DNA from: Saprospiraceae bacterium
GTDB taxonomy: Bacteria > Bacteroidota > Bacteroidia > Chitinophagales > Saprospiraceae
DNA: 13,081 bases
Direction of reading: 5' to 3'
NCBI GenBank assembly: GCA_013001805.1
Contig: JABDLW010000716.1
Coordinates: 1-13,081, forward strand
This document shows positions 1-7,878 of the stretch, piece by piece. A model generated the notes under the pieces. It had not been told where the DNA came from. It saw nothing but the letters and a program-made list of their open reading frames with translations, and did not search any database. The position numbers and the translations under genes are program-made. The number at the start of each line of letters is the position of its first letter. The first letter of the stretch is position 1.

Positions 1-3000
1 ACTGATACGTGCTGGAGTATTGATGGCCTTGAGGTGCAAATAGAAGATGAACTTTACTTCCAGGTAGTCGCGAGTACTCAGATAGATTGGGGGGCTATTA
101 ATTGGCAGCCTTTGATCTACTATACAGCTACCGATAATCCCGATATTATGGTATATGCTCAAGATGGGACACCACTCATATCATTTTGTCCTGCTGTTGA
201 TTTTACCATGTATAATAATACAGTGCAAAAGGCCAGCGCCTGGATCGCACCGGTTGATGGTGTCTTAGAGATCATGCCAACAATTACGGGAGCTCCCGGC
301 ATTATCGACCTTTCAGGACCGGCAACAGTATCGGTAAAATCCATTAATCGCCTCATTATTAAAGATGATTATCGTCTTAGTTCAGCTACTGCCGCTCCTC
401 TCGTTATTGATGTAACTGCCGGTGATACACTCTTTGTTGAAATACATAGCCAAAATCCTTTTGCGGGTGACTTAGACCCTGATTTAACTGGTGTGAGGTT
501 CAATGGTGGTGACCAGAGCATTAAGGTTGGGTTATATCTGGCAAATAAATCTGACCAAATGTTATTTGGGCCCTTATACCGGGGATGGGGAGGTTTTGTT
601 TATGATGGAAATGGATTGCGCGGTGTGCTACCCATTGATGAATCGAAATTGGAGATAGATACTGCCCTGGCGGACAGTGAAATTGATCCCGATGAATTTG
701 ATTTTGAGAATCCAGAAGAGCTGGAAGGAAAATTTGAGAAATCAAATCCCATTTTTACCATTTTGATGATCGATGGTAAAAACCAATGTTGGAACGGAGT
801 CGATAATCTCACCTATATCAAAGATTCGATCATGAGTAGCTCACGCAATGGTCTCGACGATATTTCTGATCCGGAGTTTTCTGTAGCTGGTATTGGAATT
901 CAGGCACCGAGCCGGATTTTCAAATCACAAATGCATAGTGTGGCTGGGGGAGCGGATGCAGGTGTCTCATCACTTACGGCTGGATATTCAAATAATAATA
1001 CCAAGTTGATCCAGGACATTCAGGATCTAAATGGCGACCGGTATCCCGATGTTTTACGTGAATCCGGAATCTATTATAGCACGCCAGGCGGCGACCGGGA
1101 AAAGACACAAGTAACCTTTACGCTGGGTCTTCATGAAGCATCCAGCTATGCGGTTGGAGGTTCACTCGGAGGTGGTTACGTTACATCATCTGCCAGCAAC
1201 AGCGGTGATAGCCGGTCAAATAACAAAAAGGTTAACCGGACTAAAGGGAAGCAAGGCAATATGAGTAAGAAGGCCTCCAAGGCCACAGAGTCTGCCTCCA
1301 ATTCAGCTGGAATCAGTGGAGAATTTAATTACGACCAGGATGAAATCATTTCCACATGGATGGACATGAATGGTGATGGGCTGGTAGATAAGATCAATAA
1401 AGATGGTATGGTCTCGCTTAACTTAGGCTATTCCTTTGCTGAGCCTGTATCTTGGGGTATCACGGGTATTCGAGGAGGCGATAGTTACGACTATGGTGGA
1501 GGCTTGGGCATAAACTATGCTAACGGAAGCATTGTAGCCGGAGTGAGTCTGAATAGAACTGAAAATTTTACAAAGTTTGCTTTGGAAGATCTCAACGGTG
1601 ACGGACTTCCGGATTATATTGTATCGGTAGATCCATTAATGGTACGATTTAATACTGGTGCTGGATTTGCTCCAACTGTCGAATGGACTGCGCTCCAAGC
1701 CATAGAAGAGGGCTCATCAGTAGGAGAATCTGTCAATGTCGCCTTTACGGCGTGTGTCAACCTTTTCGGATTCAGAATTTGTGTAAACCCAAATTTTGCT
1801 ACCGGACAAGGTGTAAGCCGCCAGCTAATGCAATTGGTAGATATAGACAATGACGGATTCCTTGACATCCTGCGATCCAACCACGACGGTGATCTCTCAG
1901 TGCAGTTATCGCAGGTGGGCAGGACCAATATGTTGAAGAAAATTACCCGGCCACTGGGTGGTAGTATTGCATTAGATTATGAAATAACCGGAAATAATTA
2001 TGATCTTCCTTTTGGCCAATGGGTACTATCAGCTATAATCAGCCATGACGGTTTCGATCCCGACAGAAGTCCACTCACGAAAACCCGGATTGTGTACGAA
2101 GGTGCAAAGATGGACCGGCGTGAAAGGGAATCTTATGGATTTAGCAAAGTGATCATTCAAGAGCTCGACTCGGAGCAACAAGATTCCATATACCGTATTG
2201 TAGAGCAGAACTACCTGCAGGATCACTACTATAATAAAGGTTTGTTAAGCAGCGAATGCATTAAAAATAGCGATGGTTTAAAATTTGTAGAAACCACTTA
2301 TTCTTACCAAATGCTGGACCCCCAAAACCTGCAACCTTTGCCTTCCAGCGAACTGATCCAGCATAGGCAGGTGTTCCCTGCCCTTTATCAGAAAGTGGAT
2401 ACCTATTACGAGAGAATGGTAGCGCCTCAACTCAGCCACAGAATGGAGTATACTTATGATCCTAAAGGCAATGTAATCCGAATGGTTGATTATGGTGATG
2501 GCTCAGAAAGTGATCAACTAACGATTGACTACAGCTATCACGATTTAGATGATCTCGAGATTTATGATTTAATGAAATCGAAGATAATCAGCAATCAAAA
2601 TGAAGTGTTACGCAAAACCGAATATGATATTGATGTGAGCGGAAATATCATCGAAGAACGAAATTATCTGGAAGATGGCACATTTGCCGTGACAGAAAAG
2701 GAGTATGATGAATTTGGAAATTTGACTAAAATCATTTATCCGAAAAATGCGTCTGGACAGCGATCATTCGAAGAATTTCAATACGACGAAGTCATCCAAA
2801 CATACCGGGTTTCAAAAACAGATCAATTTGGCTATACGACCAGGTATAAGTACGATTTCCTCTTTGGAAGGCTCATCGAACTTATTGACATAAACCAGAA
2901 TCAGTTCTCCTGGACTTTAGATGCAAAGGGAAGGGAAATGTATTATCTGGACCCCTTGGGACAAAAAGCCGGAGTCGATCATACGATAGCATATGAGTAC

Positions 3001-6000
3001 AAACACCAGGCAATTCCCGCTTATAGCCTGGTGAGGCACTACGACGCCAGTCTTGATCATTATATCGAGACTTTCCAGTTTATTGATGGATTCCTAAGAC
3101 CGATTCAGAATAAGAAAACGGCATTAGTTCAGCAAACCCCCACCCAGGATCCACAATTAAGCATGACGGTAAGTGGATGGATGAAGTACGATGCCTTTGG
3201 TCGAATGCAACTCTTATATCATCCCATTGCAGAACCCGAAGCTGACAAAGAGCAGGTAAATACATCAAGGCATCCTGCCCAACCTGTGAAAATCGGATAC
3301 GACATCCTGGACCGGGTGATCCAAACTAACCTACAAGATGGTTCGATCATGCGGGACATCCATAACATCGCACCAGACCGGGACGGAAATCTCCTATTTA
3401 AAACAATGAGTATCGATGCCCTGGGAAATAAATCGGCTACATACACTGATGTGAGAGGAAGAAAGCGTGCGAAATCTGAATTTGATGAGGAAGGAGAAAT
3501 CTGGACGACTTTTTCATACAATGCTGTGGATGAATTGGTGCAGTCATCAAATCATTTTCTCTATTCCACACTTTACCAGTATGATCATTTTGGAAGGCTC
3601 ATTGAAAAACAATTTCCCGATCAGGGGCCGACAAATTTTTATTATGATCTGGCTGGAAATATGACCCATAAAATCACCGCAAATATCAGGGAAAAAATAC
3701 CTAATGGTGGCCGGATAAAATATACGTATGATTTTGACCGGTTGATTCGCATTGATTATCCCAAGAACATTCAGAATACGGTCATCTATCACTATGGTAC
3801 AGCCGACTCAGAATTTAACCGGGCTGGGAGAGTATGGTTGGTGGAAGATGCCAGTGGTGGTCAGGAATATTTTTACAATGAACTCGGGCAGGTCATCAAG
3901 AATTATCGCACCGTTATTGTCGACCAGACAAATATTTCAACATACGTCACCGCATTTGAGTACGACAGTTGGAAAAGAATTAAGAAATTAATTTATCCCG
4001 ACAATGAAATAGTGACTTACCACTACGATCAGGGAGGAAATGTCACACGCATCGTCGGGGAAAAAGAAGGTCACACGTATCGATATATTGATGCAATGGG
4101 CTATGATGCGTTTGGTGATTTGATTTATCAAAAATTAGGTAATGGTGTGGAATCCGTGCATCGCTTCGAAGATGGCCGCCGAAGAGTTAGCAGTATTGAG
4201 AGCAAAACAGCTTCGGGTACAATCTTTAATAGTAACCAATATCAATACGATGCAGAAGACAATCTGACTTTGTGGTCGCGACAAGCAGATCCTTCCATTG
4301 GAATTGGAGGTGAAGAAAATTATGCCTATCAGTATGACCCTCTATACCGGATCAGCAACGCAACGGGTTCATTTAATGGACAGGAAAATGCTGAATTCTT
4401 TATTTCCCTTTCCTATGACAAATTGTACAACATTACTGCCAAATCGGAGAAGATGGTTAAAAATGCAAACCAAATCGACACCGCCTTTGAACAACAGTAT
4501 CAATACAGTTTTGAGCGTCCCCATCAATTAAGCTCGAAAAATGGCCAGGAATATGAATTTGATGCCAATGGTAATTTAAGTGAAAGAACTTCACAAATAA
4601 CTTTTGATCATCGCCAATTAATCTGGGATGAAGAGGACCGGATGATGGGCGTTGCGGAAAATGGAATTCTGAGTCAGTATACCTACGATGCCGCCGATCG
4701 TCGTGTAATTAAAAGTTCGGGTGGTAGCCGGGGTATTTTTCTGGATGGCGCGGCAGCCGGCATTGTAAATCACCAGGATAATTATAAAGTTTATGTAAAT
4801 CCATTCCTGACGATTGAGCAAGATCAATTTACCAAGCATTACTATATCGGCAGTCAAAGATTTATGAGTAAAATCGGCACCGGAAAGTTTGTCCATGATT
4901 TAATTCCAACTTTCCGAAAATTGTATGCCGGTAATCTCGACTTTAGCAAACGGCAATATTTAATCCAACAGACCTTACAAAACTATTATAAAGAGTTGGG
5001 TATTCCACCAGGACCTCCTACCCTATTTGGCTACTATGCTCAACCTGATATTACCGGATCACCATTACCTCAGAATGATACGCTCAGCGCATACACAGCG
5101 CCACCGCTGGATTGGCCTCTGCCAATAGGACCTCCCGACACTACAGGCCCTCCCGGGCAGCCAATTTGGGTAGAAGCAGAAACCGAACTGGGAAGGCCGG
5201 GCTACGGTTTTATTGGCGATGATGTTTTTAGCGAAATAAATCAATTCTTTTATCACTCGGATCATCTGGGAAGCACAGCTTATGTAACCGATCTAACCGG
5301 TACTATTCGACAATTTACTTCATACCAGCCATTTGGCAAGACATTCGTTCAACAAAAGAATACTCCGGAGTCACAGCCCTACTTATTTAACTCAAAAGAG
5401 TTAGATGAAAATACCGGTTTGGTTTATTTTGGAGCCCGCTACCTGGACAGTGAGTCATCCGTTTGGCAAAACGTTGATCCCCTTGCGGAAAAATATCCAT
5501 CGATTAGTCCCTATGCATTTGTGGGTCAAAATCCGGTGAACTACATTGACCCCGATGGTAAAAAGATTGCCATACATTATCGCTACCGGAATCAAAATAA
5601 AGTCTTCAAATTTGGCAGCCGTCAGGTGCCCAATAATAAATTTGTCAAAGAAACTTTGAAGTCCTTTGTCTATCTAGGGCAATCCAAGACCGCACTAAAG
5701 CTTATTGATCAAGCGCATCATTTACCACAAACTATACACATCAGGCAAATCCGTGAGTTGGGTAAAGAAAACTTTTTACCCTACAAGCGTCAAATAGAGT
5801 ACAACCCTCAATCGGGCTTAAGCCTTGACAATGGAGGAGAGATGACTCCGGCACTCGGACTGCTGCATGAACTAGATCATGCCGTAGAATACATCAGAAA
5901 TGAAAAGCAATATTTCCATAATAGAAAAAAGGAACTACCAGGATATGATAATGCAGAAGAAAAACGGGTAATACGAGGGGTGGAATATCAGGCTGCCATC

Positions 6001-6147
6001 GAACTGGGAGAAGGTACTAGATCCGATCATCTTGGACGAACGATTGAAACTGAAGGGCCGACTACGACAAAAAGACGACGTGTGTTAAAAGGTAAAAACA
6101 AAGCTGGTAACCGAAATTTTACGATGGGACGGAAAGGCATGTTATAG
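1..6147 (+). CDS. TcB/SpvB-like Rhs-repeat polymorphic toxin with C-terminal M91-type zinc metallopeptidase (5' partial)
   Basis: Very large exported or surface toxin/effector. The frame is open to base 1, so the true start lies upstream; the GTG at base 34 is only the first start-like codon and is residue 1 in this numbering. Four acidic D-x-[ND]-x-D-[GR] loops of FG-GAP/VCBS type lie near residues 331, 444, 519 and 603. A TcB/SpvB-like junction follows, with LGGSIALDYE from about 641 and GFSKV at 702-706. Dense YD/Rhs repeats run from about 808 to 1640. A proline-rich stretch (1656-1711) precedes the Rhs-associated core (HSDHLGSTAYV near 1741, IDPDG at 1838-1842). The variable tip (1843-2037) carries HELDH at 1945-1949. 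In known TcB/TcC and Rhs proteins the repeats form a shell around the tip, which is freed by autoproteolysis after the core. The toxin role is inferred from this architecture. Secretion route and target cannot be seen. Confidence 0.9.
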   Translation, partial: TDTCWSIDGLEVQIEDELYFQVVASTQIDWGAINWQPLIYYTATDNPDIMVYAQDGTPLISFCPAVDFTMYNNTVQKASAWIAPVDGVLEIMPTITGAPGIIDLSGPATVSVKSINRLIIKDDYRLSSATAAPLVIDVTAGDTLFVEIHSQNPFAGDLDPDLTGVRFNGGDQSIKVGLYLANKSDQMLFGPLYRGWGGFVYDGNGLRGVLPIDESKLEIDTALADSEIDPDEFDFENPEELEGKFEKSNPIFTILMIDGKNQCWNGVDNLTYIKDSIMSSSRNGLDDISDPEFSVAGIGIQAPSRIFKSQMHSVAGGADAGVSSLTAGYSNNNTKLIQDIQDLNGDRYPDVLRESGIYYSTPGGDREKTQVTFTLGLHEASSYAVGGSLGGGYVTSSASNSGDSRSNNKKVNRTKGKQGNMSKKASKATESASNSAGISGEFNYDQDEIISTWMDMNGDGLVDKINKDGMVSLNLGYSFAEPVSWGITGIRGGDSYDYGGGLGINYANGSIVAGVSLNRTENFTKFALEDLNGDGLPDYIVSVDPLMVRFNTGAGFAPTVEWTALQAIEEGSSVGESVNVAFTACVNLFGFRICVNPNFATGQGVSRQLMQLVDIDNDGFLDILRSNHDGDLSVQLSQVGRTNMLKKITRPLGGSIALDYEITGNNYDLPFGQWVLSAIISHDGFDPDRSPLTKTRIVYEGAKMDRRERESYGFSKVIIQELDSEQQDSIYRIVEQNYLQDHYYNKGLLSSECIKNSDGLKFVETTYSYQMLDPQNLQPLPSSELIQHRQVFPALYQKVDTYYERMVAPQLSHRMEYTYDPKGNVIRMVDYGDGSESDQLTIDYSYHDLDDLEIYDLMKSKIISNQNEVLRKTEYDIDVSGNIIEERNYLEDGTFAVTEKEYDEFGNLTKIIYPKNASGQRSFEEFQYDEVIQTYRVSKTDQFGYTTRYKYDFLFGRLIELIDINQNQFSWTLDAKGREMYYLDPLGQKAGVDHTIAYEYKHQAIPAYSLVRHYDASLDHYIETFQFIDGFLRPIQNKKTALVQQTPTQDPQLSMTVSGWMKYDAFGRMQLLYHPIAEPEADKEQVNTSRHPAQPVKIGYDILDRVIQTNLQDGSIMRDIHNIAPDRDGNLLFKTMSIDALGNKSATYTDVRGRKRAKSEFDEEGEIWTTFSYNAVDELVQSSNHFLYSTLYQYDHFGRLIEKQFPDQGPTNFYYDLAGNMTHKITANIREKIPNGGRIKYTYDFDRLIRIDYPKNIQNTVIYHYGTADSEFNRAGRVWLVEDASGGQEYFYNELGQVIKNYRTVIVDQTNISTYVTAFEYDSWKRIKKLIYPDNEIVTYHYDQGGNVTRIVGEKEGHTYRYIDAMGYDAFGDLIYQKLGNGVESVHRFEDGRRRVSSIESKTASGTIFNSNQYQYDAEDNLTLWSRQADPSIGIGGEENYAYQYDPLYRISNATGSFNGQENAEFFISLSYDKLYNITAKSEKMVKNANQIDTAFEQQYQYSFERPHQLSSKNGQEYEFDANGNLSERTSQITFDHRQLIWDEEDRMMGVAENGILSQYTYDAADRRVIKSSGGSRGIFLDGAAAGIVNHQDNYKVYVNPFLTIEQDQFTKHYYIGSQRFMSKIGTGKFVHDLIPTFRKLYAGNLDFSKRQYLIQQTLQNYYKELGIPPGPPTLFGYYAQPDITGSPLPQNDTLSAYTAPPLDWPLPIGPPDTTGPPGQPIWVEAETELGRPGYGFIGDDVFSEINQFFYHSDHLGSTAYVTDLTGTIRQFTSYQPFGKTFVQQKNTPESQPYLFNSKELDENTGLVYFGARYLDSESSVWQNVDPLAEKYPSISPYAFVGQNPVNYIDPDGKKIAIHYRYRNQNKVFKFGSRQVPNNKFVKETLKSFVYLGQSKTALKLIDQAHHLPQTIHIRQIRELGKENFLPYKRQIEYNPQSGLSLDNGGEMTPALGLLHELDHAVEYIRNEKQYFHNRKKELPGYDNAEEKRVIRGVEYQAAIELGEGTRSDHLGRTIETEGPTTTKRRRVLKGKNKAGNRNFTMGRKGML
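5560..6147 (+). other. Variable C-terminal tip domain of the Rhs protein: M91/NleD-like zinc metallopeptidase
   Basis: This is the roughly 195-residue tip (residues 1843-2037) after the IDPDG boundary of the Rhs core. It contains an IEYNPQSGLSL-type strand segment, then LLHELDHAVEY, giving a zincin HExxH site with His1945, Glu1946 and His1949. About 30-40 residues later comes an acidic helix with GVEYQAAIELG, followed by GTRSDHLGR. From memory, this order (Y-x-P strand, HELxHA, acid-rich E-x-x helix, R-x-D/Y near the end) matches the Peptidase_M91 family, whose founder NleD cleaves host MAP kinases. The third zinc ligand cannot be fixed by eye; a Glu in EEKRVIRGVEYQ is the likeliest. The last 25 residues are strongly basic, with KRRR at 2013-2016. 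The metallopeptidase call is good; the exact family is somewhat less sure. Confidence 0.75.
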
Positions 6148-6319
6148 CCCGCTTTTTGTCAAGGTTTCCAAATTCATAACTGCTCTGAACTGTCCGGTTG
6201 CTGAATAGCTAGCTCAGTTAGTCGACTGTTTCCAAGACTAAGTAGGCGTCTATCCAAAGATCCAAATGACGATTTTAGTATCTTTAGGTGCGTCTATTTA
6301 CTCCTGAATGAGGGTGAGG

Positions 6320-6460
6320 ATGAGAGATTTTAAATTCAAGCAAGGCGAAACGAAAGCACAAAGCCGGAGCTACGTAATTGAGCTTCAACGATGTATGAAT
6401 CTAAAAATCCGGCCGGCCCCCACTTTTCGGAAACTTTCAGGCCATGATTGGGGTAAGTAG
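6320..6460 (+). CDS. Doubtful small basic ORF (46 codons) downstream of the Rhs toxin
   Basis: An ATG at 6320 opens a 46-codon frame ending in TAG at 6458-6460. A purine-rich GAGGG lies about 5 bases upstream of the ATG, which is unusually Shine-Dalgarno-like for this window. The product would be basic and soluble, beginning MRDFKFKQGETKAQ, with no signal peptide or membrane segment and no family I recognise. It sits where an immunity gene would be expected but is much shorter than typical immunity proteins. It also overlaps the inverted-repeat element at 6326-6409, which by itself could explain a chance open frame. Treat it as a candidate only. Confidence 0.15.
   Translation: MRDFKFKQGETKAQSRSYVIELQRCMNLKIRPAPTFRKLSGHDWGK
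6326..6409. repeat. 84-bp element with imperfect terminal inverted repeats (palindromic intergenic repeat or MITE-like)
   Basis: The left arm GATTTTAAATTCA (6326-6338) matches the reverse complement of the right arm TGAATCTAAAAATC (6396-6409) with one single-base gap and one mismatch. The interior has a smaller partly self-complementary core, AGCTACGTAATTGAGCT (about 6368-6384), so the whole could fold as a long stem with an inner hairpin. Small palindromic repeats of this general shape are common between genes in Bacteroidota genomes. Only one copy is in this window, so the repeat status is inferred from structure alone. It could equally be a transcript-stabilising or terminating hairpin after the toxin gene. 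Confidence 0.45.
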
Positions 6461-6497
6461 AGGTACCCTTTATTAAATCTACACATGCCATTCTGAA

Positions 6498-7835
6498 ATG
6501 ATCATCAAATCCTTGCTCCTGTGCGTTGCTCTTCTGGCTTTTTACCACTGTCAATCAACACGTGAAACCAGTTATACCGTACAAGAGAAAATAGTGACCA
6601 AAAGTATTAAGGTTTCTGATGTTTGGTCGGGACATCCCGTAGGCTTCGACATCCTGACCATTGGAGACAGACAATATGTGGCCTATTATGATGACAATCG
6701 AAATATGTGCATTGCTCAAAGAGGTTTAGATCAGGTAAACTGGCAAACCAAGATATTACCATCACAAGTGGGATGGGACTCGCACAACAGTGTCGTGATG
6801 GCACTGGATCGAGAGGGATACTTGCATGTCAGTGGCAATATGCATGGAGATCCATTGATTTATTTTCGTTCACGGAAACCCAATGACATATCAGACTTTG
6901 ACCAACTGGACATGGTTGGATCAGAAGAAGATCGAGTAACCTACCCAGTATTTTTTACCAATAGCTCAGATGATCTATTTTTTCAATACCGGGATGGTGG
7001 TAGTGGTAACGGCATTACCTATATCAACCGATATGATGCCAAAGCCAGAAAATGGTCAAGGGCACTTAATCAAGGACTATTTGATGGCGAAGAAGAAACC
7101 AATGCCTATCCGACCGGTCCGGTACAAGGTCCGGACGGATTTTTTCATTATATGTGGGTATGGCGATTAAATCCGATCGCAAATACCAACCACAATTTAT
7201 CCTACGTACGCACCAGAGATTTTGTCCATTTTGAAAACATTGAGGGAGAAGCCATTTCCATACCAATCAAATATAGAGAAAGAAAAGTCATAGCCGATCC
7301 TGTCGGACCCTGGAATGGCTTGATGAACAGTTCCAAACGACTGGCATTTGACACTAAGAACAGGCCGGTATTTGGCTACCATAAATTTGATTCTGAGGGA
7401 CACAGTCAATTATTCATATGCCGTTATGAATCGAATAATTGGGTAATTAATCAGGTGTCAGATTGGCCTGACTATACCTGGGAGATCAACAAACGTGGAT
7501 CACTGGGGAGCGCCATTGCTTTGAAAGATATTAAAACAGATGGTAAGGGAAATATTCTTTTTGAGTACAAACATGCCAAATATGGATCTGGGATCTTACA
7601 AATAGATGAGGAACGACTGGAATTAAAAAAAGATATTAAAAACACAGGATTATGGGAAATTGAGGAAATGCCTTCAGATGTCATCCCGGGTATGCAGATC
7701 AATCAGAAAATCGATAACACGGGTAAATATATCTTAAAATGGCAAACACTTTCTTCAAATTTCGATAAGCCCAGAGATCCGCCTTACCCCGACCCCTCCG
7801 AATTAATCCTTTACGAATTGCAGGATGTGCGTTAG
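6498..7835 (+). CDS. Secreted BNR_4-family beta-propeller, possible polysaccharide (ulvan-type) lyase
   Basis: A 445-residue exported protein. The N-terminus is a hydrophobic signal (about residues 5-17) followed by Cys18, which may be lipidated, although FYHC is a poor lipobox. The mature part reads as a BNR_4-type propeller: GWDSHNSVVMALDREG then LHVSGNMHG at about 93-117, TYPVFF at 148-153, FFQYRDGG at 161-168, and NRYDAKARKW soon after. In ulvan lyases of families PL24 and PL25, which share this fold, two His, a Tyr and an Arg form the active site. Here His96, His116, Tyr149 and Arg165 fall in the same order; as I recall PL25, the His-His (20) and Tyr-Arg (16) spacings are identical. Fold and export are well supported. 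Lyase activity and substrate are inference. The next gene begins 43 bp downstream. Confidence 0.85.
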   Translation: MIIKSLLLCVALLAFYHCQSTRETSYTVQEKIVTKSIKVSDVWSGHPVGFDILTIGDRQYVAYYDDNRNMCIAQRGLDQVNWQTKILPSQVGWDSHNSVVMALDREGYLHVSGNMHGDPLIYFRSRKPNDISDFDQLDMVGSEEDRVTYPVFFTNSSDDLFFQYRDGGSGNGITYINRYDAKARKWSRALNQGLFDGEEETNAYPTGPVQGPDGFFHYMWVWRLNPIANTNHNLSYVRTRDFVHFENIEGEAISIPIKYRERKVIADPVGPWNGLMNSSKRLAFDTKNRPVFGYHKFDSEGHSQLFICRYESNNWVINQVSDWPDYTWEINKRGSLGSAIALKDIKTDGKGNILFEYKHAKYGSGILQIDEERLELKKDIKNTGLWEIEEMPSDVIPGMQINQKIDNTGKYILKWQTLSSNFDKPRDPPYPDPSELILYELQDVR

Positions 7836-7848
7836 TAATCTACTTTTA
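7818..7848 (+). promoter_or_regulatory. Weak candidate Bacteroidota-type promoter for the reductase gene
   Basis: TTG at 7818-7820 is followed after 20 bases by TACTTTTA at 7841-7848, which fits the Bacteroidota -7 consensus TAnnTTTG except for the final base. The spacing agrees with the usual -33/-7 arrangement. It would start transcription about 25 bases before the ATG at 7879. The -33 part overlaps the end of the BNR_4 gene. AT-rich sequence produces such matches by chance, so support is slight. Confidence 0.2.
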
Positions 7849-7878
7849 TTCATTCTGAATAATAATTTAATAAAATAG

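Larger units (their letters stand above)
6148..6497. other. 350-bp intergenic region after the Rhs toxin; no confident gene
   Basis: No recognisable immunity protein or convincing rho-independent terminator is present. The stretch holds two 8-bp palindromes (AGCTAGCT at 6207-6214 and AGTCGACT at 6220-6227) and a 6-bp stem TTAGTC/GACTAA (6218-6223 with 6236-6241). These sit in a segment that resembles parts of a tRNA-Gly. An 84-bp element bounded by imperfect inverted repeats follows at 6326-6409. A 46-codon ORF (6320-6460, +) overlaps that element. GCGTCTAT occurs twice, near 6247 and 6291. A 72-codon minus-strand frame (6554-6336) runs into the next gene and shows no recognisable features. 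Confidence 0.6.

Noticed and set aside
1018..1863. Acidic D-x-N-x-D-G loops read as a separate calcium-binding or integrin-like protein
   Set aside because: They lie in one uninterrupted frame with the Rhs repeats and are a normal part of TcB/SpvB-like proteins.
3219..3521. Minus-strand 100-codon frame inside the Rhs gene (and others like it, for example 1614-1928)
   Set aside because: These are mirror frames of a strongly supported coding region with no independent features.
6336..6554. 72-codon minus-strand frame over the intergenic gap and the start of the BNR_4 gene
   Set aside because: It overlaps the signal-peptide end of a well-supported gene on the other strand, shows no family features, and runs through the inverted-repeat element.
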